Shown here in pieces: positions 55,043 through 63,949 of a stretch of 64,000 nucleotides of DNA. The notes below the pieces were generated by a model. The model ran no database searches. It saw only the letters and a program-made list of their open reading frames with translations, and was not told the DNA's origin. Position numbers and translations under genes: made by a program. How positions within the stretch are numbered: position 1 is the stretch's first letter; the number at the start of each line of letters is the position of its first letter. The DNA is from Flavobacteriales bacterium (GTDB lineage Bacteria; Bacteroidota; Bacteroidia; Flavobacteriales; Flavobacteriaceae). The stretch lies in the NCBI GenBank assembly GCA_027066365.1, contig JAMONV010000054.1, forward strand, positions 17,493 to 81,492. The letters are read 5' to 3'.

Positions 55043-57412
55043 TCAGAAATGCAGCGATAAACTCAATCCGAAATGACGGCGAGCCTGCGGAAAATAGTAT
55101 GGCGTATCCCCCCACATGTAGCCGTTTGAAGCATAATTTAAATTCAATAAATTGTAAACATCGCCCGATATTCGCCATCCTTTTATATGGTTTCCTCCGG
55201 CCATATTCCAAATCAAATGCAAATTCTCCACATGATAAGCAGGCAAAACCGACGCTTCAATATTACGGTTATCCATGAATTGTTTACCCACATATTTCAT
55301 TTCAGCCAAGACCTTCAGTTTTTCGGTAACAAAGAAACCGATTCCCCAATAAGAAACCAACGAGGGCGAAAAAGCGATGACGGTATTTCCATAATTTCGC
55401 CATTGCGTTCCGTCGAAAGCATGATAATTGATATTACGATTAATACTCAAACTCAAACCGGCATCCATACTCCAAGGAAATTTATGAAAGCGTACTTCAG
55501 TTTCCCATCCGGCGCGATAACTTTTGCCGACATTTTCACGCACGGGATTGCCCACATCGTCGATTTTTCCCGTATAAACCAACTGATCGCGATATCGCAT
55601 CCAATAGAAATTAGTTTTCCAAGACCAATGTTTAATATATCCTCGATAGCCCAATTCCCAATCAAAAAGGGTTTCGGGTTTAGGCTTTTCGATGCTTTCC
55701 TTGTAGTCGGTGCGATTCGGTTCACGGTGCGTCTGCCCGATAAAAGTATATAATATATCGTCATTACCTAATAAATGTAAACGATAGCTCAACCCCAATT
55801 TAGGATTGACAAATATCGATCGATCATGCATCGAAAATTTTTCCTCCGCATCGAATGTTTTTTCGGGATTATAACCGGCATCATAAACTACATTTCTGAT
55901 TTGAACATCGGTAATCAAATGCAAATTAGGATTCAACCGCGTTTGATTTTTGATATAAAAATTTCGTTCGGATTTGATACCCGTATTTTCATAATATGTA
56001 TGTCGGATTTCGCTACCGGAAGCATACCTCGCCCAAATAATACGCCCGAAATGATTTCCTGTATAATGACTTATGCCCGCACCCAAAAGCCAATCGCTCT
56101 TTTCGCCACGAATAAGAGCATGAAGAATGACTCCGTAGAAATCGTTATCAAGCCATTTCCTCCGGATTAAATCGGTCTGTTGAACGGTATCGTTTCCGAA
56201 AATTAAGGGTGCCAATCCGTATTTTTCAAAATCTTGATTCTGCTTGTATTGCTCATAATAACCGAAACCTTTGGTGTAGTGCAGGGTCAAGCCGAGCTTC
56301 AGTTCATGCAAAGGTTGATAAAGATAATGCAATTGATAATGGTTTTGCGTATAATTGTCCACTTCATTATCATAGAAACCTTTGATATTCCATTGGTTGT
56401 CATAAATGGCGCCGGCATAATTAAAGGTGGGATTGGTTTCAAATGTTTGCTTATCCACTCCATACCATGCCTGATAGGTTTTTTCGTGTCCACCGAAATG
56501 AATTAGCGTCAAACGGTGTTTTTGATTCCGGTATTCCGACGATAAATAATAAGATTTCAAATCCGATGTAGCGCGATCAATATATCCGTCGGAATGCATG
56601 GTCGAAAAACGGGCAATAAAGTTAAAATGCTTATCCAACAAACCCGAAGCGATTTTCGCTGATAAGGATGACGTATTGAAAGAACCATAGGTAGCTTTAA
56701 ATTGCACCGAAGGCTTGGAATAGAAATTTTCAGTCTGCAATTCGATTTGGGCGCCGAATGCACCCGTCCCGAATTTTGATGTTCCCAATCCGCGAACGAC
56801 CGATATGCTTTGCACCGACGATGCCAAACCCGGCACATCCACCCAATAAACCGATTGTGATTCGGGGTCATTCAAGGGAATTCCGTTGATCGTTACATTG
56901 ATTTGTTGCGATGAAATCCCGCGAATTCTCACCGAAGTGTAACCCACTCCGTTTCCGGCATCGGAAGTGGTCACCACGGAAGGTATGGCTTCCAATAAAT
57001 AAGGGATATCTTTTCCGTTATCTTTTTCTTCGATTTTCTTCCGGTCGATCGATGAAAAAGTCATGGGATTCGTTCCCGGATTATTCGACGCCAATTTGAA
57101 AACCACAGGCGAGAGTTCCTCATACATAGATGAAAGAAGGATAACTATGCGTGTATGCTTACGTAAATTCACAAATACATTGCCGGTTCTCTTATCAAAA
57201 CCGGCGCGTATTGTATAATGCCCTTCGGGCAAACTAAACAAAAATTTTCCGTCCTCGCCGGTTTGTTGTTTATCACCTGTTTGCAAAACGGTTACCATAG
57301 CGCCTTTCACGGGCTTGTCATCCATCAATACCACCCCCGAAAGTTCAAATGTTTCTTGCGCTTGAAGCAGAAAATTACCAATCAAGATAACGGCCAAAAA
57401 AAATCTTCGCAT
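55043..57412 (-). CDS. TonB-dependent receptor under TPP riboswitch, probable thiamine receptor
   Basis: A 789-residue outer-membrane receptor. A signal peptide (residues 1-18, ending LLQAQ) is followed by a carboxypeptidase-regulatory-like domain (FELSGVVLMDDKPVKGAMVTV, about 22-95), a plug with VGYTSVRIRGISSQQINVTINGIPLNDPESQ, and a beta-barrel ending LSLSLHF. A TPP riboswitch upstream on the same strand implies import of thiamine or a related compound, as seen for riboswitch-linked TonB receptors in other Bacteroidota. The substrate is inferred from the riboswitch alone. Confidence 0.9.
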   Translation of the reverse strand: MRRFFLAVILIGNFLLQAQETFELSGVVLMDDKPVKGAMVTVLQTGDKQQTGEDGKFLFSLPEGHYTIRAGFDKRTGNVFVNLRKHTRIVILLSSMYEELSPVVFKLASNNPGTNPMTFSSIDRKKIEEKDNGKDIPYLLEAIPSVVTTSDAGNGVGYTSVRIRGISSQQINVTINGIPLNDPESQSVYWVDVPGLASSVQSISVVRGLGTSKFGTGAFGAQIELQTENFYSKPSVQFKATYGSFNTSSLSAKIASGLLDKHFNFIARFSTMHSDGYIDRATSDLKSYYLSSEYRNQKHRLTLIHFGGHEKTYQAWYGVDKQTFETNPTFNYAGAIYDNQWNIKGFYDNEVDNYTQNHYQLHYLYQPLHELKLGLTLHYTKGFGYYEQYKQNQDFEKYGLAPLIFGNDTVQQTDLIRRKWLDNDFYGVILHALIRGEKSDWLLGAGISHYTGNHFGRIIWARYASGSEIRHTYYENTGIKSERNFYIKNQTRLNPNLHLITDVQIRNVVYDAGYNPEKTFDAEEKFSMHDRSIFVNPKLGLSYRLHLLGNDDILYTFIGQTHREPNRTDYKESIEKPKPETLFDWELGYRGYIKHWSWKTNFYWMRYRDQLVYTGKIDDVGNPVRENVGKSYRAGWETEVRFHKFPWSMDAGLSLSINRNINYHAFDGTQWRNYGNTVIAFSPSLVSYWGIGFFVTEKLKVLAEMKYVGKQFMDNRNIEASVLPAYHVENLHLIWNMAGGNHIKGWRISGDVYNLLNLNYASNGYMWGDTPYYFPQARRHFGLSLSLHF

Positions 57413-57461
57413 CTTTTGAAATTTTGCGAAGGGTTGCCGGATGCTGCGAATAATACCTTTA

Positions 57462-57541
57462 ATTCCGTTCCCTTGGCGGCATTACCCGCCCAGGTTCAAT
57501 GGGTATAATCTCAGCCCGTTTGTCGAGCACCCCTTCCGGTT
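57462..57541 (-). ncRNA. TPP (thiamine pyrophosphate) riboswitch
   Basis: Read on the minus strand, the core elements of the TPP aptamer appear in order: GGGGTGC, then GGGCTGAGAT, ATACCC, TTGAACCTG, GGGTAATGCC and CAAGGGA, the same order as in other THI-boxes. CCG before GGAAGGGGTGC pairs with CGG after GGGAA, completing P1. It lies about 50-130 bases before the receptor ATG. It should reduce receptor expression when thiamine pyrophosphate is high, by an expression platform I cannot resolve. Confidence 0.96.
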
Positions 57542-57548
57542 AGCTTTG

Positions 57549-57556
57549 CAAAGGTA
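57549..57556 (-). promoter_or_regulatory. -7 promoter element for riboswitch and receptor
   Basis: On the minus strand TACCTTTG (complement of 57549-57556) fits the TAnnTTTG consensus and stands just upstream of the riboswitch. It lies 12 bases after the stop of the upstream lipoprotein gene. Confidence 0.75.
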
Positions 57557-57567
57557 AAAAGAAAAAA

Positions 57568-58011
57568 TTAATTCTCGCTTATTTTTTCGAAATAGGCAAC
57601 AATGGGAATCTGCTGATACTCTTCTTCGACAAAAAAGTGATCCGGATCTATAAAATGCAGTTCTTTTGACTCCTGTTCTTCAACACCGGCTGTATCTTCA
57701 ACATCAAAATAAAATTTCCCGTCATTCTTATTGTATTCCCACTTTCCGTTATATTCCAAATGTTTATGGCAAGTGCCCGAGTTCTGATACAAGGTATAAT
57801 AAACCGCATGTGCATCATGATTAGATGAAAAATGCATTCTCGAACGCTTGTGGCAATCCGTTATCTGATAATCGGTTCCCATTACCGTGAACCTGTATAA
57901 TTTCCATTCCCCTACAATATATTCCGGTGCCGAATCGGAAATTTCTTTTTTCTTACACGATCCGGCTATTAATAAAATAAATATCAATGAATAAAATAGT
58001 CGATTTTTCAT
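57568..58011 (-). CDS. Small lipoprotein, lipocalin-like
   Basis: A 147-residue protein with a clear lipobox IAGSC (Cys19) and then short beta-like repeats with VGEWKLYRFTVMGTDY and LEYNGKWEYNKNDGKFYF, suggestive of the lipocalin-like or Bacteroidota surface-lipoprotein group. It has its own short unit and the riboswitch promoter follows its stop. The family is a guess and the function is unknown. Confidence 0.8.
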   Translation of the reverse strand: MKNRLFYSLIFILLIAGSCKKKEISDSAPEYIVGEWKLYRFTVMGTDYQITDCHKRSRMHFSSNHDAHAVYYTLYQNSGTCHKHLEYNGKWEYNKNDGKFYFDVEDTAGVEEQESKELHFIDPDHFFVEEEYQQIPIVAYFEKISEN

Positions 58012-58057
58012 ATCTTATTTTCTTATAAAAGATTACATGCAAAAATCATGCCTTTGT

Positions 58058-58087
58058 TTTGATTCTCATTGGCTTTTTTTACTTTTG
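58058..58087 (+). promoter_or_regulatory. Candidate promoter for DUF6702 gene
   Basis: TTTG at 58058-58061 and TACTTTTG at 58080-58087 fit the -33 and -7 elements with an 18-base spacer. The gene starts at 58106. Confidence 0.5.
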
Positions 58088-58105
58088 AAACAAAATAAAA
58101 TTCCT

Positions 58106-58606
58106 ATGGCAAAAAACCGGATTGCGGGGATATGGGCCTTCTTAATCATGCTTTCGCTTGAATCTTTTCAAATGCATAAATTCTACGTGAGTATCACCGA
58201 AATACATTATCAACCCGAAAATCATCATTTGGAAATAATACTGCATACCTTCCCCGATGATTTGCTAGCTGCACTAAAAAAAAATTATGCACAATCCCCC
58301 GATTTGGACAAAAATCCCGGTGAAAGCAAAAAGTGGATAGAAAAATACTTACGTCTCCATTTTTCACTTTCCGACGGACAAACCCCACTACCCTACACTT
58401 TTTTAGGCTACACCTTTGAAGACGACCGGATTATTTTATTAATGGAAGCCCGATCGGGCAAAACCGGACAACTATTCGTGCATCAATCGTGGTTGACGGA
58501 TATTTATCCCTCACAACAAAATATTGTACATTTTATCTATGCAAACAAAAAACAAACGGAACTTCTGGATAAAAACCGAACCGAAACCATTTTCGAAATT
58601 CCTTAA
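58106..58606 (+). CDS. DUF6702 protein, possible exported protein
   Basis: A 166-residue protein begun at MAKNRIAGIW (58106); the frame from 58037 runs upstream of the candidate promoter. A hydrophobic segment at residues 8-20 could be a signal peptide. The motif HKFYVSITEIHYQPENHHLEI is typical of DUF6702. Function is unknown. It overlaps the end of the convergent regulator gene by 4 bases. Confidence 0.8.
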   Translation: MAKNRIAGIWAFLIMLSLESFQMHKFYVSITEIHYQPENHHLEIILHTFPDDLLAALKKNYAQSPDLDKNPGESKKWIEKYLRLHFSLSDGQTPLPYTFLGYTFEDDRIILLMEARSGKTGQLFVHQSWLTDIYPSQQNIVHFIYANKKQTELLDKNRTETIFEIP

Positions 58607-60234
58607 CCGGATATTTTTTTAAATATTTCCGAACGATTTTTTACGTCCAATTTTTCATAAATATGACGTATATGAGATTTCACGGTGTTCTTTGAAATAA
58701 AAAGGCTTCTCGCAATTTCGTCATTGGTTTTTCCTTCGCAAATCAAATTGAGCACATCTTGTTCTCGCGGGGTCAAATCGTATTTCGTCAGCAGCGAGCT
58801 ACATGTTTTTTCATTGATTTTTACCTGACTAGGAGACATCACGGTCTTCTTTTTCTTCTGTAATTGAGCGTTGATTAGCTTCAACTGTTGAATATAATTT
58901 TGAATCTCCCGGTTTTTTTGTTCCAATAACAAATCCGATTTTTCCTTACGCTGCTTGACGATAATCAACAATAAAATAATGATTGCCAATGCCACGGCGG
59001 CGGACACTTTAAAAATCATCATATTCTTTCGCATCCTTCTTTTTTCCTGCTCTTTTTCCCGCGCCAAGGTCTTGATACGATTGTCTTTTTCATGCGTTTC
59101 ATGCAAAATTTCCAGCGTATTGATAATTTTTTTCGCTCTCAAATTTATCATGCTGTCTTTATAAGCCTCCTTCAGTTTTTGAAACTTGTATGCATTTCGA
59201 TAATCATTTTGATGCAAATAAAAAGCAACCATGGCATCATATCCCAAAATGATATTTTCCTTTGACCCTATCTTTTTGGCCAAACCTGTGCCATCGTGGA
59301 TATATTTCAATATTTGCCGTTTATCGGGATACCCGGTATAAATTAAACTTTTTCCCAGCATGATTTGTGCATTGGACATATATCTTTCGATATTTTTCCG
59401 GGTTACCAAATCCAATGAACGGCGGTAATAATCGATAGCATTCGCATAATTTTTCTTATAAAAAAAATATTTACCGAACAAATTGTATTCAATGCCCAGT
59501 TCTTTTCCGTATAATTCACGGGCAATAACCATCATGGAATCCAAATATGCCTTAGCCTTATCGAATTTTTTCATCAGAATATATACTTCCGCAATGTTGG
59601 CATAATCGTATTCTATTCCCAATTTATTATTCCTGTTACGCTCCAATTGCAAGGCTTTAAAAAAATAATCCAAGGCCTTTGTATAATCCTCCAAATTAAC
59701 ATACACATTTCCTATGCCGTGATAAATCATGGCAATGTTTTTCTTATTATCGATTTCTTTGGCCAATTCCAATGCTTCCATATAATATTTCATCGCCTCG
59801 GATTCCATGTTCAACTTCCTGAGCGATACCGCCAAATTATTTAAATTGTTGATTTTTAACAGCGTGTCATCGGAATTCTCCAAAAAATTCATGGCACGCT
59901 TATGATACTGAACCGAAAGCACGAATTCATTATTCCGCCTGGCCATCAACCCTTTTGCATTGTAAATTTTACCAAGCCCTTTCAAATAAGGAATTTTCCA
60001 TGCTATTTTCAACGCTTTTATCAAAAGTTTATCGGCTTCTTCCGAAGATGATTGGTATGCCTTCTCCACCAACCGGTCTACCTCTTTCCGTTCGTCTTTA
60101 AATCGCACCAAACCCACCGCATCCTTATCCTGCGCTATAATATTCCATGCCATAACAAGGAATAACGATAAAAATATTTTTTTTCCTAACAAATAATATC
60201 TGGCAATGTACACTAGCAGGCTACTTTGCGGCAT
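58603..60234 (-). CDS. TPR-repeat membrane protein with LuxR-type HTH
   Basis: A 543-residue protein begun at the ATG at 60234; the start is uncertain, with alternatives at 60264 and 60291. A hydrophobic segment near residues 18-32 is a signal peptide or anchor. About ten TPR repeats follow (for example MYHGIGNVYVNLEDYTKALDYF-like units), then a second membrane helix near 425-445, a coiled coil, and a C-terminal LuxR helix-turn-helix with LTPREQDVLNLICEGKTNDEIA. It is a membrane-bound regulator of a type common in Bacteroidota. It would sense a signal outside or in the membrane. Confidence 0.88.
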   Translation of the reverse strand: MPQSSLLVYIARYYLLGKKIFLSLFLVMAWNIIAQDKDAVGLVRFKDERKEVDRLVEKAYQSSSEEADKLLIKALKIAWKIPYLKGLGKIYNAKGLMARRNNEFVLSVQYHKRAMNFLENSDDTLLKINNLNNLAVSLRKLNMESEAMKYYMEALELAKEIDNKKNIAMIYHGIGNVYVNLEDYTKALDYFFKALQLERNRNNKLGIEYDYANIAEVYILMKKFDKAKAYLDSMMVIARELYGKELGIEYNLFGKYFFYKKNYANAIDYYRRSLDLVTRKNIERYMSNAQIMLGKSLIYTGYPDKRQILKYIHDGTGLAKKIGSKENIILGYDAMVAFYLHQNDYRNAYKFQKLKEAYKDSMINLRAKKIINTLEILHETHEKDNRIKTLAREKEQEKRRMRKNMMIFKVSAAVALAIIILLLIIVKQRKEKSDLLLEQKNREIQNYIQQLKLINAQLQKKKKTVMSPSQVKINEKTCSSLLTKYDLTPREQDVLNLICEGKTNDEIARSLFISKNTVKSHIRHIYEKLDVKNRSEIFKKISG

Positions 60235-60289
60235 AAAGGTATAAATTTTTCCGTAAATTTCCATATCCGTTTTTATAAAGTTTTCAATC

Positions 60290-61084
60290 ATGATTAAAAT
60301 CGCTTCCTACAACGTCAATTCCATCCGTAGCAGAACCCGGTTGATCCGTTTGTGGCTCGAACATCGCAATCATGATATCGACATGCTCTGCATGCAGGAA
60401 ATCAAAGCTACCCGGGAGCAATTCCCCTTTGAATTTTTCAACGAATTAGGATTCCAATGCCAAATCAATCCACAAAAACACTACAACGGAACAGGAATTT
60501 GTTCTAAATTTCCTGCCCTTGATACAACCATCGAAACCGGCGACGAAATCCTAGATGCCCAAAGCCGTTTTATATATCAAAAATACCCCGGATTTCATTT
60601 AATCAACATATATGCTCCCCATGGCGATTTGCCGCCCTCGAACAAATTTGACTTCAAAATACATTGGTATGAACGCTTGCTTATTTGGATCAATAGCCGC
60701 TTCAACCCCCAAAAAGATAAAATCATCCTTTGCGGCGATTTTAACGTTACCTTCAACGACCGCGACGTTTACGACCCGGTTTTGCTCAATAATTCAATAG
60801 GAACATTGCCGGAGGAAAGAGCCAAACTACATGCACTGATCCAATGGGGATTTCTCGACGCTTTTCGCTTGATTCATCCCGACAAACAACAATTCACATG
60901 GTGGGACTATCAAGGCGCCAAAATATGGAAAAACCAAGGCCTGCGTATCGATCATATTTTAATCACAACGCCCCTGAAAGAAAATCTTATGAACGTGGAA
61001 GTCGACCTGTGGCCACGCCGGAAAAATAAAATCAAACCTTCAGACCATGCCCCGATTATCGCAAGTTTCAAAAACTTAATCTGA
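60290..61084 (+). CDS. xth: Exodeoxyribonuclease III
   Basis: A 264-residue AP endonuclease of the ExoIII family. Motifs are SYNVNSIRSR near the N terminus, MQEIKAT, NIYAPHGD (where YVPNG is usual), CGDFNVTFND, and SDHAPI at the end. It cuts abasic DNA. Its start is divergent from the TPR-LuxR gene and its 3' end overlaps the next convergent gene by 17 bases. Confidence 0.93.
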   Translation: MIKIASYNVNSIRSRTRLIRLWLEHRNHDIDMLCMQEIKATREQFPFEFFNELGFQCQINPQKHYNGTGICSKFPALDTTIETGDEILDAQSRFIYQKYPGFHLINIYAPHGDLPPSNKFDFKIHWYERLLIWINSRFNPQKDKIILCGDFNVTFNDRDVYDPVLLNNSIGTLPEERAKLHALIQWGFLDAFRLIHPDKQQFTWWDYQGAKIWKNQGLRIDHILITTPLKENLMNVEVDLWPRRKNKIKPSDHAPIIASFKNLI

Positions 61085-61631
61085 TGCCCGCCGAAACGGA
61101 ATACAACCCGGCAGAACCTGCAAATGACAATCGCGAAACTTGCAATACCGGTGAATATTTATATCGAATTTTATTCTGCTTATGTTCCAATATCCATCTC
61201 CCGTGAAACCAATCGTATAAAAAAGTTCCCGCAATAAGAAATGCCGAAAGATAAGCCACTATCGCATCGGAAGCATAATTTTTATCGGTATATTTCGCAA
61301 AAGGATTAAACAAAATATTCAAAGTGCTTTTGTTTCGCAACGACAAATACCCTACCCCCAAATATCCGGCCGATCGAATACCAACCAACCACCATGCTTT
61401 CTTTTTCTCCTTCACCTTAAAATGAACATAGCCCGGAATTAACGCCGCACCAAACATATCTTGCATGCGCAAACGTGTAGACAACAACTCGAATTCATCA
61501 AAACTCATCGCGGCGGGCCGTTGCGGAAATACAAAATTATCATTGGTTTTCCATTGATAAACATCCACATCCTGCGCCTGTAGAACAAACGGAACAAGCA
61601 GCCATATCCAAACTAATCGAATTTTATACAT
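61068..61631 (-). CDS. Hypothetical exported protein
   Basis: A 187-residue protein begun at MYKIRLVWIW (61631), which leaves a signal peptide ending VLQAQ near residue 20. The frame to 61769 would run inside the DUF349 gene. Two hydrophobic helices in the middle (WWLVGIRSAGYLGVGYL and DAIVAYLSAFLIAGTFLYDW) suggest a membrane protein, and the C terminus SAGIRLSF ends in Phe like some outer-membrane proteins. I do not recognise its family with certainty. Confidence 0.75.
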   Translation of the reverse strand: MYKIRLVWIWLLVPFVLQAQDVDVYQWKTNDNFVFPQRPAAMSFDEFELLSTRLRMQDMFGAALIPGYVHFKVKEKKKAWWLVGIRSAGYLGVGYLSLRNKSTLNILFNPFAKYTDKNYASDAIVAYLSAFLIAGTFLYDWFHGRWILEHKQNKIRYKYSPVLQVSRLSFAGSAGLYSVSAGIRLSF

Positions 61632-61635
61632 ACAA

Positions 61636-63819
61636 TTATTCTTCCTTAGCTTCGTCTTCCTCGGATTTATCCGCTTCTTCGATATGCTCACCACTTTCGG
61701 AACCGGCTCCTCCCCCTTCCGAAGTTTCCGCTTCCGGTTCAACGGATTGCGCTTTTTCTCCTTCTTCAACGGAATCTCCTTCCTCTACCCGAATATTTTC
61801 CGCACCGGCTTCTCCTTCCGCTTCCGAATCTTCTTCCGCTTCGGGATCATAAGTTTCTTCCAGATCATCTATCAAATCCAATTTCTGCCTAAAGAAATCC
61901 AATTTCGATTGCTGACGCTTAATTTTTTCCTTCAATGACATCAAAAGCGGATTATTTTCATCCGACGACTTAAAAAATAATAAATTATTTTCCGCTTGTG
62001 CAATTTCTCTCTCCAATCGCTCGATTTTCTCACGAATAATACGTCTTTCTTTATTCAATCCACGATAATCGCCTTCATCCAAATAGGATTTAATTCGGTT
62101 TTTGAAATCCATCAATCTAATTTCATTCTCGTCCAAATTCAATTTGCGATATAGCACCGTAATAAAACGATTAAATTTATTATTGATGAACCTGACATTA
62201 TCGGGAACACGACCCAGCGATTTCCACTTCTTCAAAATTTCATTCACTTCTTCCTTAGTAATCCCGTCTAATTTACCTTCCTTAAATTGCGCTTTCAATT
62301 CGGCTAAATAGTTCTTTTTATGTAAATAATTCTGATAGGCTTCGTCTTGAATGGAACGTGTCTGACCATAGTAATAATCCATAAATTTTTTACATTCCTC
62401 TCGAAATTCCTGCCAGACTTTCTCCGATACCGACTTGGGAACAAAGCCTATACCCCGCCATTCTTCCTTGATTTGATTACAACGCTCAATAGCCGCTTGC
62501 AAATCCTCGCCTTCCTGCAAACGCTTAACTTCCTCGATTAATTTGCGCTTTTGTTCCAAATTCTCCTTCTGCTTTTGCTTGAGGGATTTATAAAAAGCAT
62601 TTTTATTTCGATTAAATTCCCGATACGCCTGATAAAAATCTTTCCGAATACTATCGGCTAATTTTCGCGGGACAAAACCTATATTGAAAAATTCTTCTTT
62701 CAATGCCTCCACCTCCTTAATTAATAACTGCCAGCGAGCATGTTCCCGAACCGTAGCATTTTCTTCCGTAATGGCTTTAATTTTTTCAATTATTTCCCGC
62801 TTTTTAACCAAATTTTCTTCATAAATTTTTTTCATTTCGGCCATATAAGCCTTCCGGCGATCATGAATTTGTTTGGTCAATGTTTTAAATTCCTGCCATA
62901 CTTCTTCGCGCACATCGGCCGACACGGGACCGGTTTTTTCCTTCCAATCACGGTGAAGCTCTTGCAAAATGGAAAACGCCTTTATCGGATCTTCAAATTC
63001 CAATAATTTCCTGGCTTTTTCAATAATTTTACGTTTCTTCTCTAAATTCTCCGCATAAATTTTTTCACGATACTTCTTATCGAATTTGATAATTTCATAA
63101 AACTGCTCCTCCCAATATTTGAAAGTCTTCCACAAATGATTGTATTGATTTCGGGGAACACTTTTTATGGCATTCCACTCCTGACGCAATTCATTGAGTT
63201 TTTCATATAGCTTGGACGGCGAACCTTCAATCTTGCCATATACCAAATCACGCAATTGCTGAAGAATCGCTTCTTTCTTCTTAAGATTCTCTTCCAGCAT
63301 CCGGTTATATTCCTTACGATAATCACTCAACCGACGCTTAAATTCTCTAAATAAAGCATCAAATTCGGTTTTTTCCGGTAATTGAAAATGAAAACCCAGG
63401 CTACTGCCGTGTTCTTCTTCATATTTCTCACGCGCTTCCCGGTATAATTTATTGAATTTCTCGTCAACAACCCGTTTGATTTGATATAAGGCGTTTTTAA
63501 TTTGATTAACCGGATATTTATCCAACAAATCTCGAAATTCATCATTGAGTTGCTTCAATGTCCATTGCTCCAAAACATCCCTTTTCAATGAAACGGCCTC
63601 CCCTTCATCCGCTCCACTTTCCGATTGTGACGCCATCTCCGTCTCGATTTCTTCCACAATCTCATCCGCCGACTTCTCTTTTTCCACTTCTTCCGTTATC
63701 TCGCTCAAGTCCCGACTCATCATCTCTTCTTCGGCATTCAAACCTCCAATAGATTGATTGTCAGAATCTTTTTCAAATTCATCCTGCGGTTGCAGTCGCT
63801 CATTTTGTTCTTCGCTCAT
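61636..63819 (-). CDS. DUF349 repeat coiled-coil protein
   Basis: A 727-residue charged protein. A very acidic N-terminal part of about 75 residues is followed by a helical region to about 190, then about five DUF349-like repeats between roughly residues 190 and 570, with the recurring pattern RxLIEEVKRLxxxEDLxxAIERxxxIKEEWRxIGFVPxxxxxxVWxEF. A coiled coil and an acidic tail close the chain. DUF349 proteins have no assigned function in Bacteroidota. It sits 4 bases from the preceding exported protein gene. Confidence 0.85.
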   Translation of the reverse strand: MSEEQNERLQPQDEFEKDSDNQSIGGLNAEEEMMSRDLSEITEEVEKEKSADEIVEEIETEMASQSESGADEGEAVSLKRDVLEQWTLKQLNDEFRDLLDKYPVNQIKNALYQIKRVVDEKFNKLYREAREKYEEEHGSSLGFHFQLPEKTEFDALFREFKRRLSDYRKEYNRMLEENLKKKEAILQQLRDLVYGKIEGSPSKLYEKLNELRQEWNAIKSVPRNQYNHLWKTFKYWEEQFYEIIKFDKKYREKIYAENLEKKRKIIEKARKLLEFEDPIKAFSILQELHRDWKEKTGPVSADVREEVWQEFKTLTKQIHDRRKAYMAEMKKIYEENLVKKREIIEKIKAITEENATVREHARWQLLIKEVEALKEEFFNIGFVPRKLADSIRKDFYQAYREFNRNKNAFYKSLKQKQKENLEQKRKLIEEVKRLQEGEDLQAAIERCNQIKEEWRGIGFVPKSVSEKVWQEFREECKKFMDYYYGQTRSIQDEAYQNYLHKKNYLAELKAQFKEGKLDGITKEEVNEILKKWKSLGRVPDNVRFINNKFNRFITVLYRKLNLDENEIRLMDFKNRIKSYLDEGDYRGLNKERRIIREKIERLEREIAQAENNLLFFKSSDENNPLLMSLKEKIKRQQSKLDFFRQKLDLIDDLEETYDPEAEEDSEAEGEAGAENIRVEEGDSVEEGEKAQSVEPEAETSEGGGAGSESGEHIEEADKSEEDEAKEE

Positions 63820-63949
63820 AGCTAATTTTATTACCGGTTTTCAAGCGGCTAAATATATGAATTTTTCTTTAAACCGTAAAAACTACTTGTCAAAATTTTC
63901 TTGCGAACAAATGCATGCTTCTCTTTCCTTTGACAGAATAAAACGCTAA

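Noticed and set aside
55187..55753. 188-residue plus-strand frame opposite the TonB receptor
   Set aside because: Shadow of the receptor gene.
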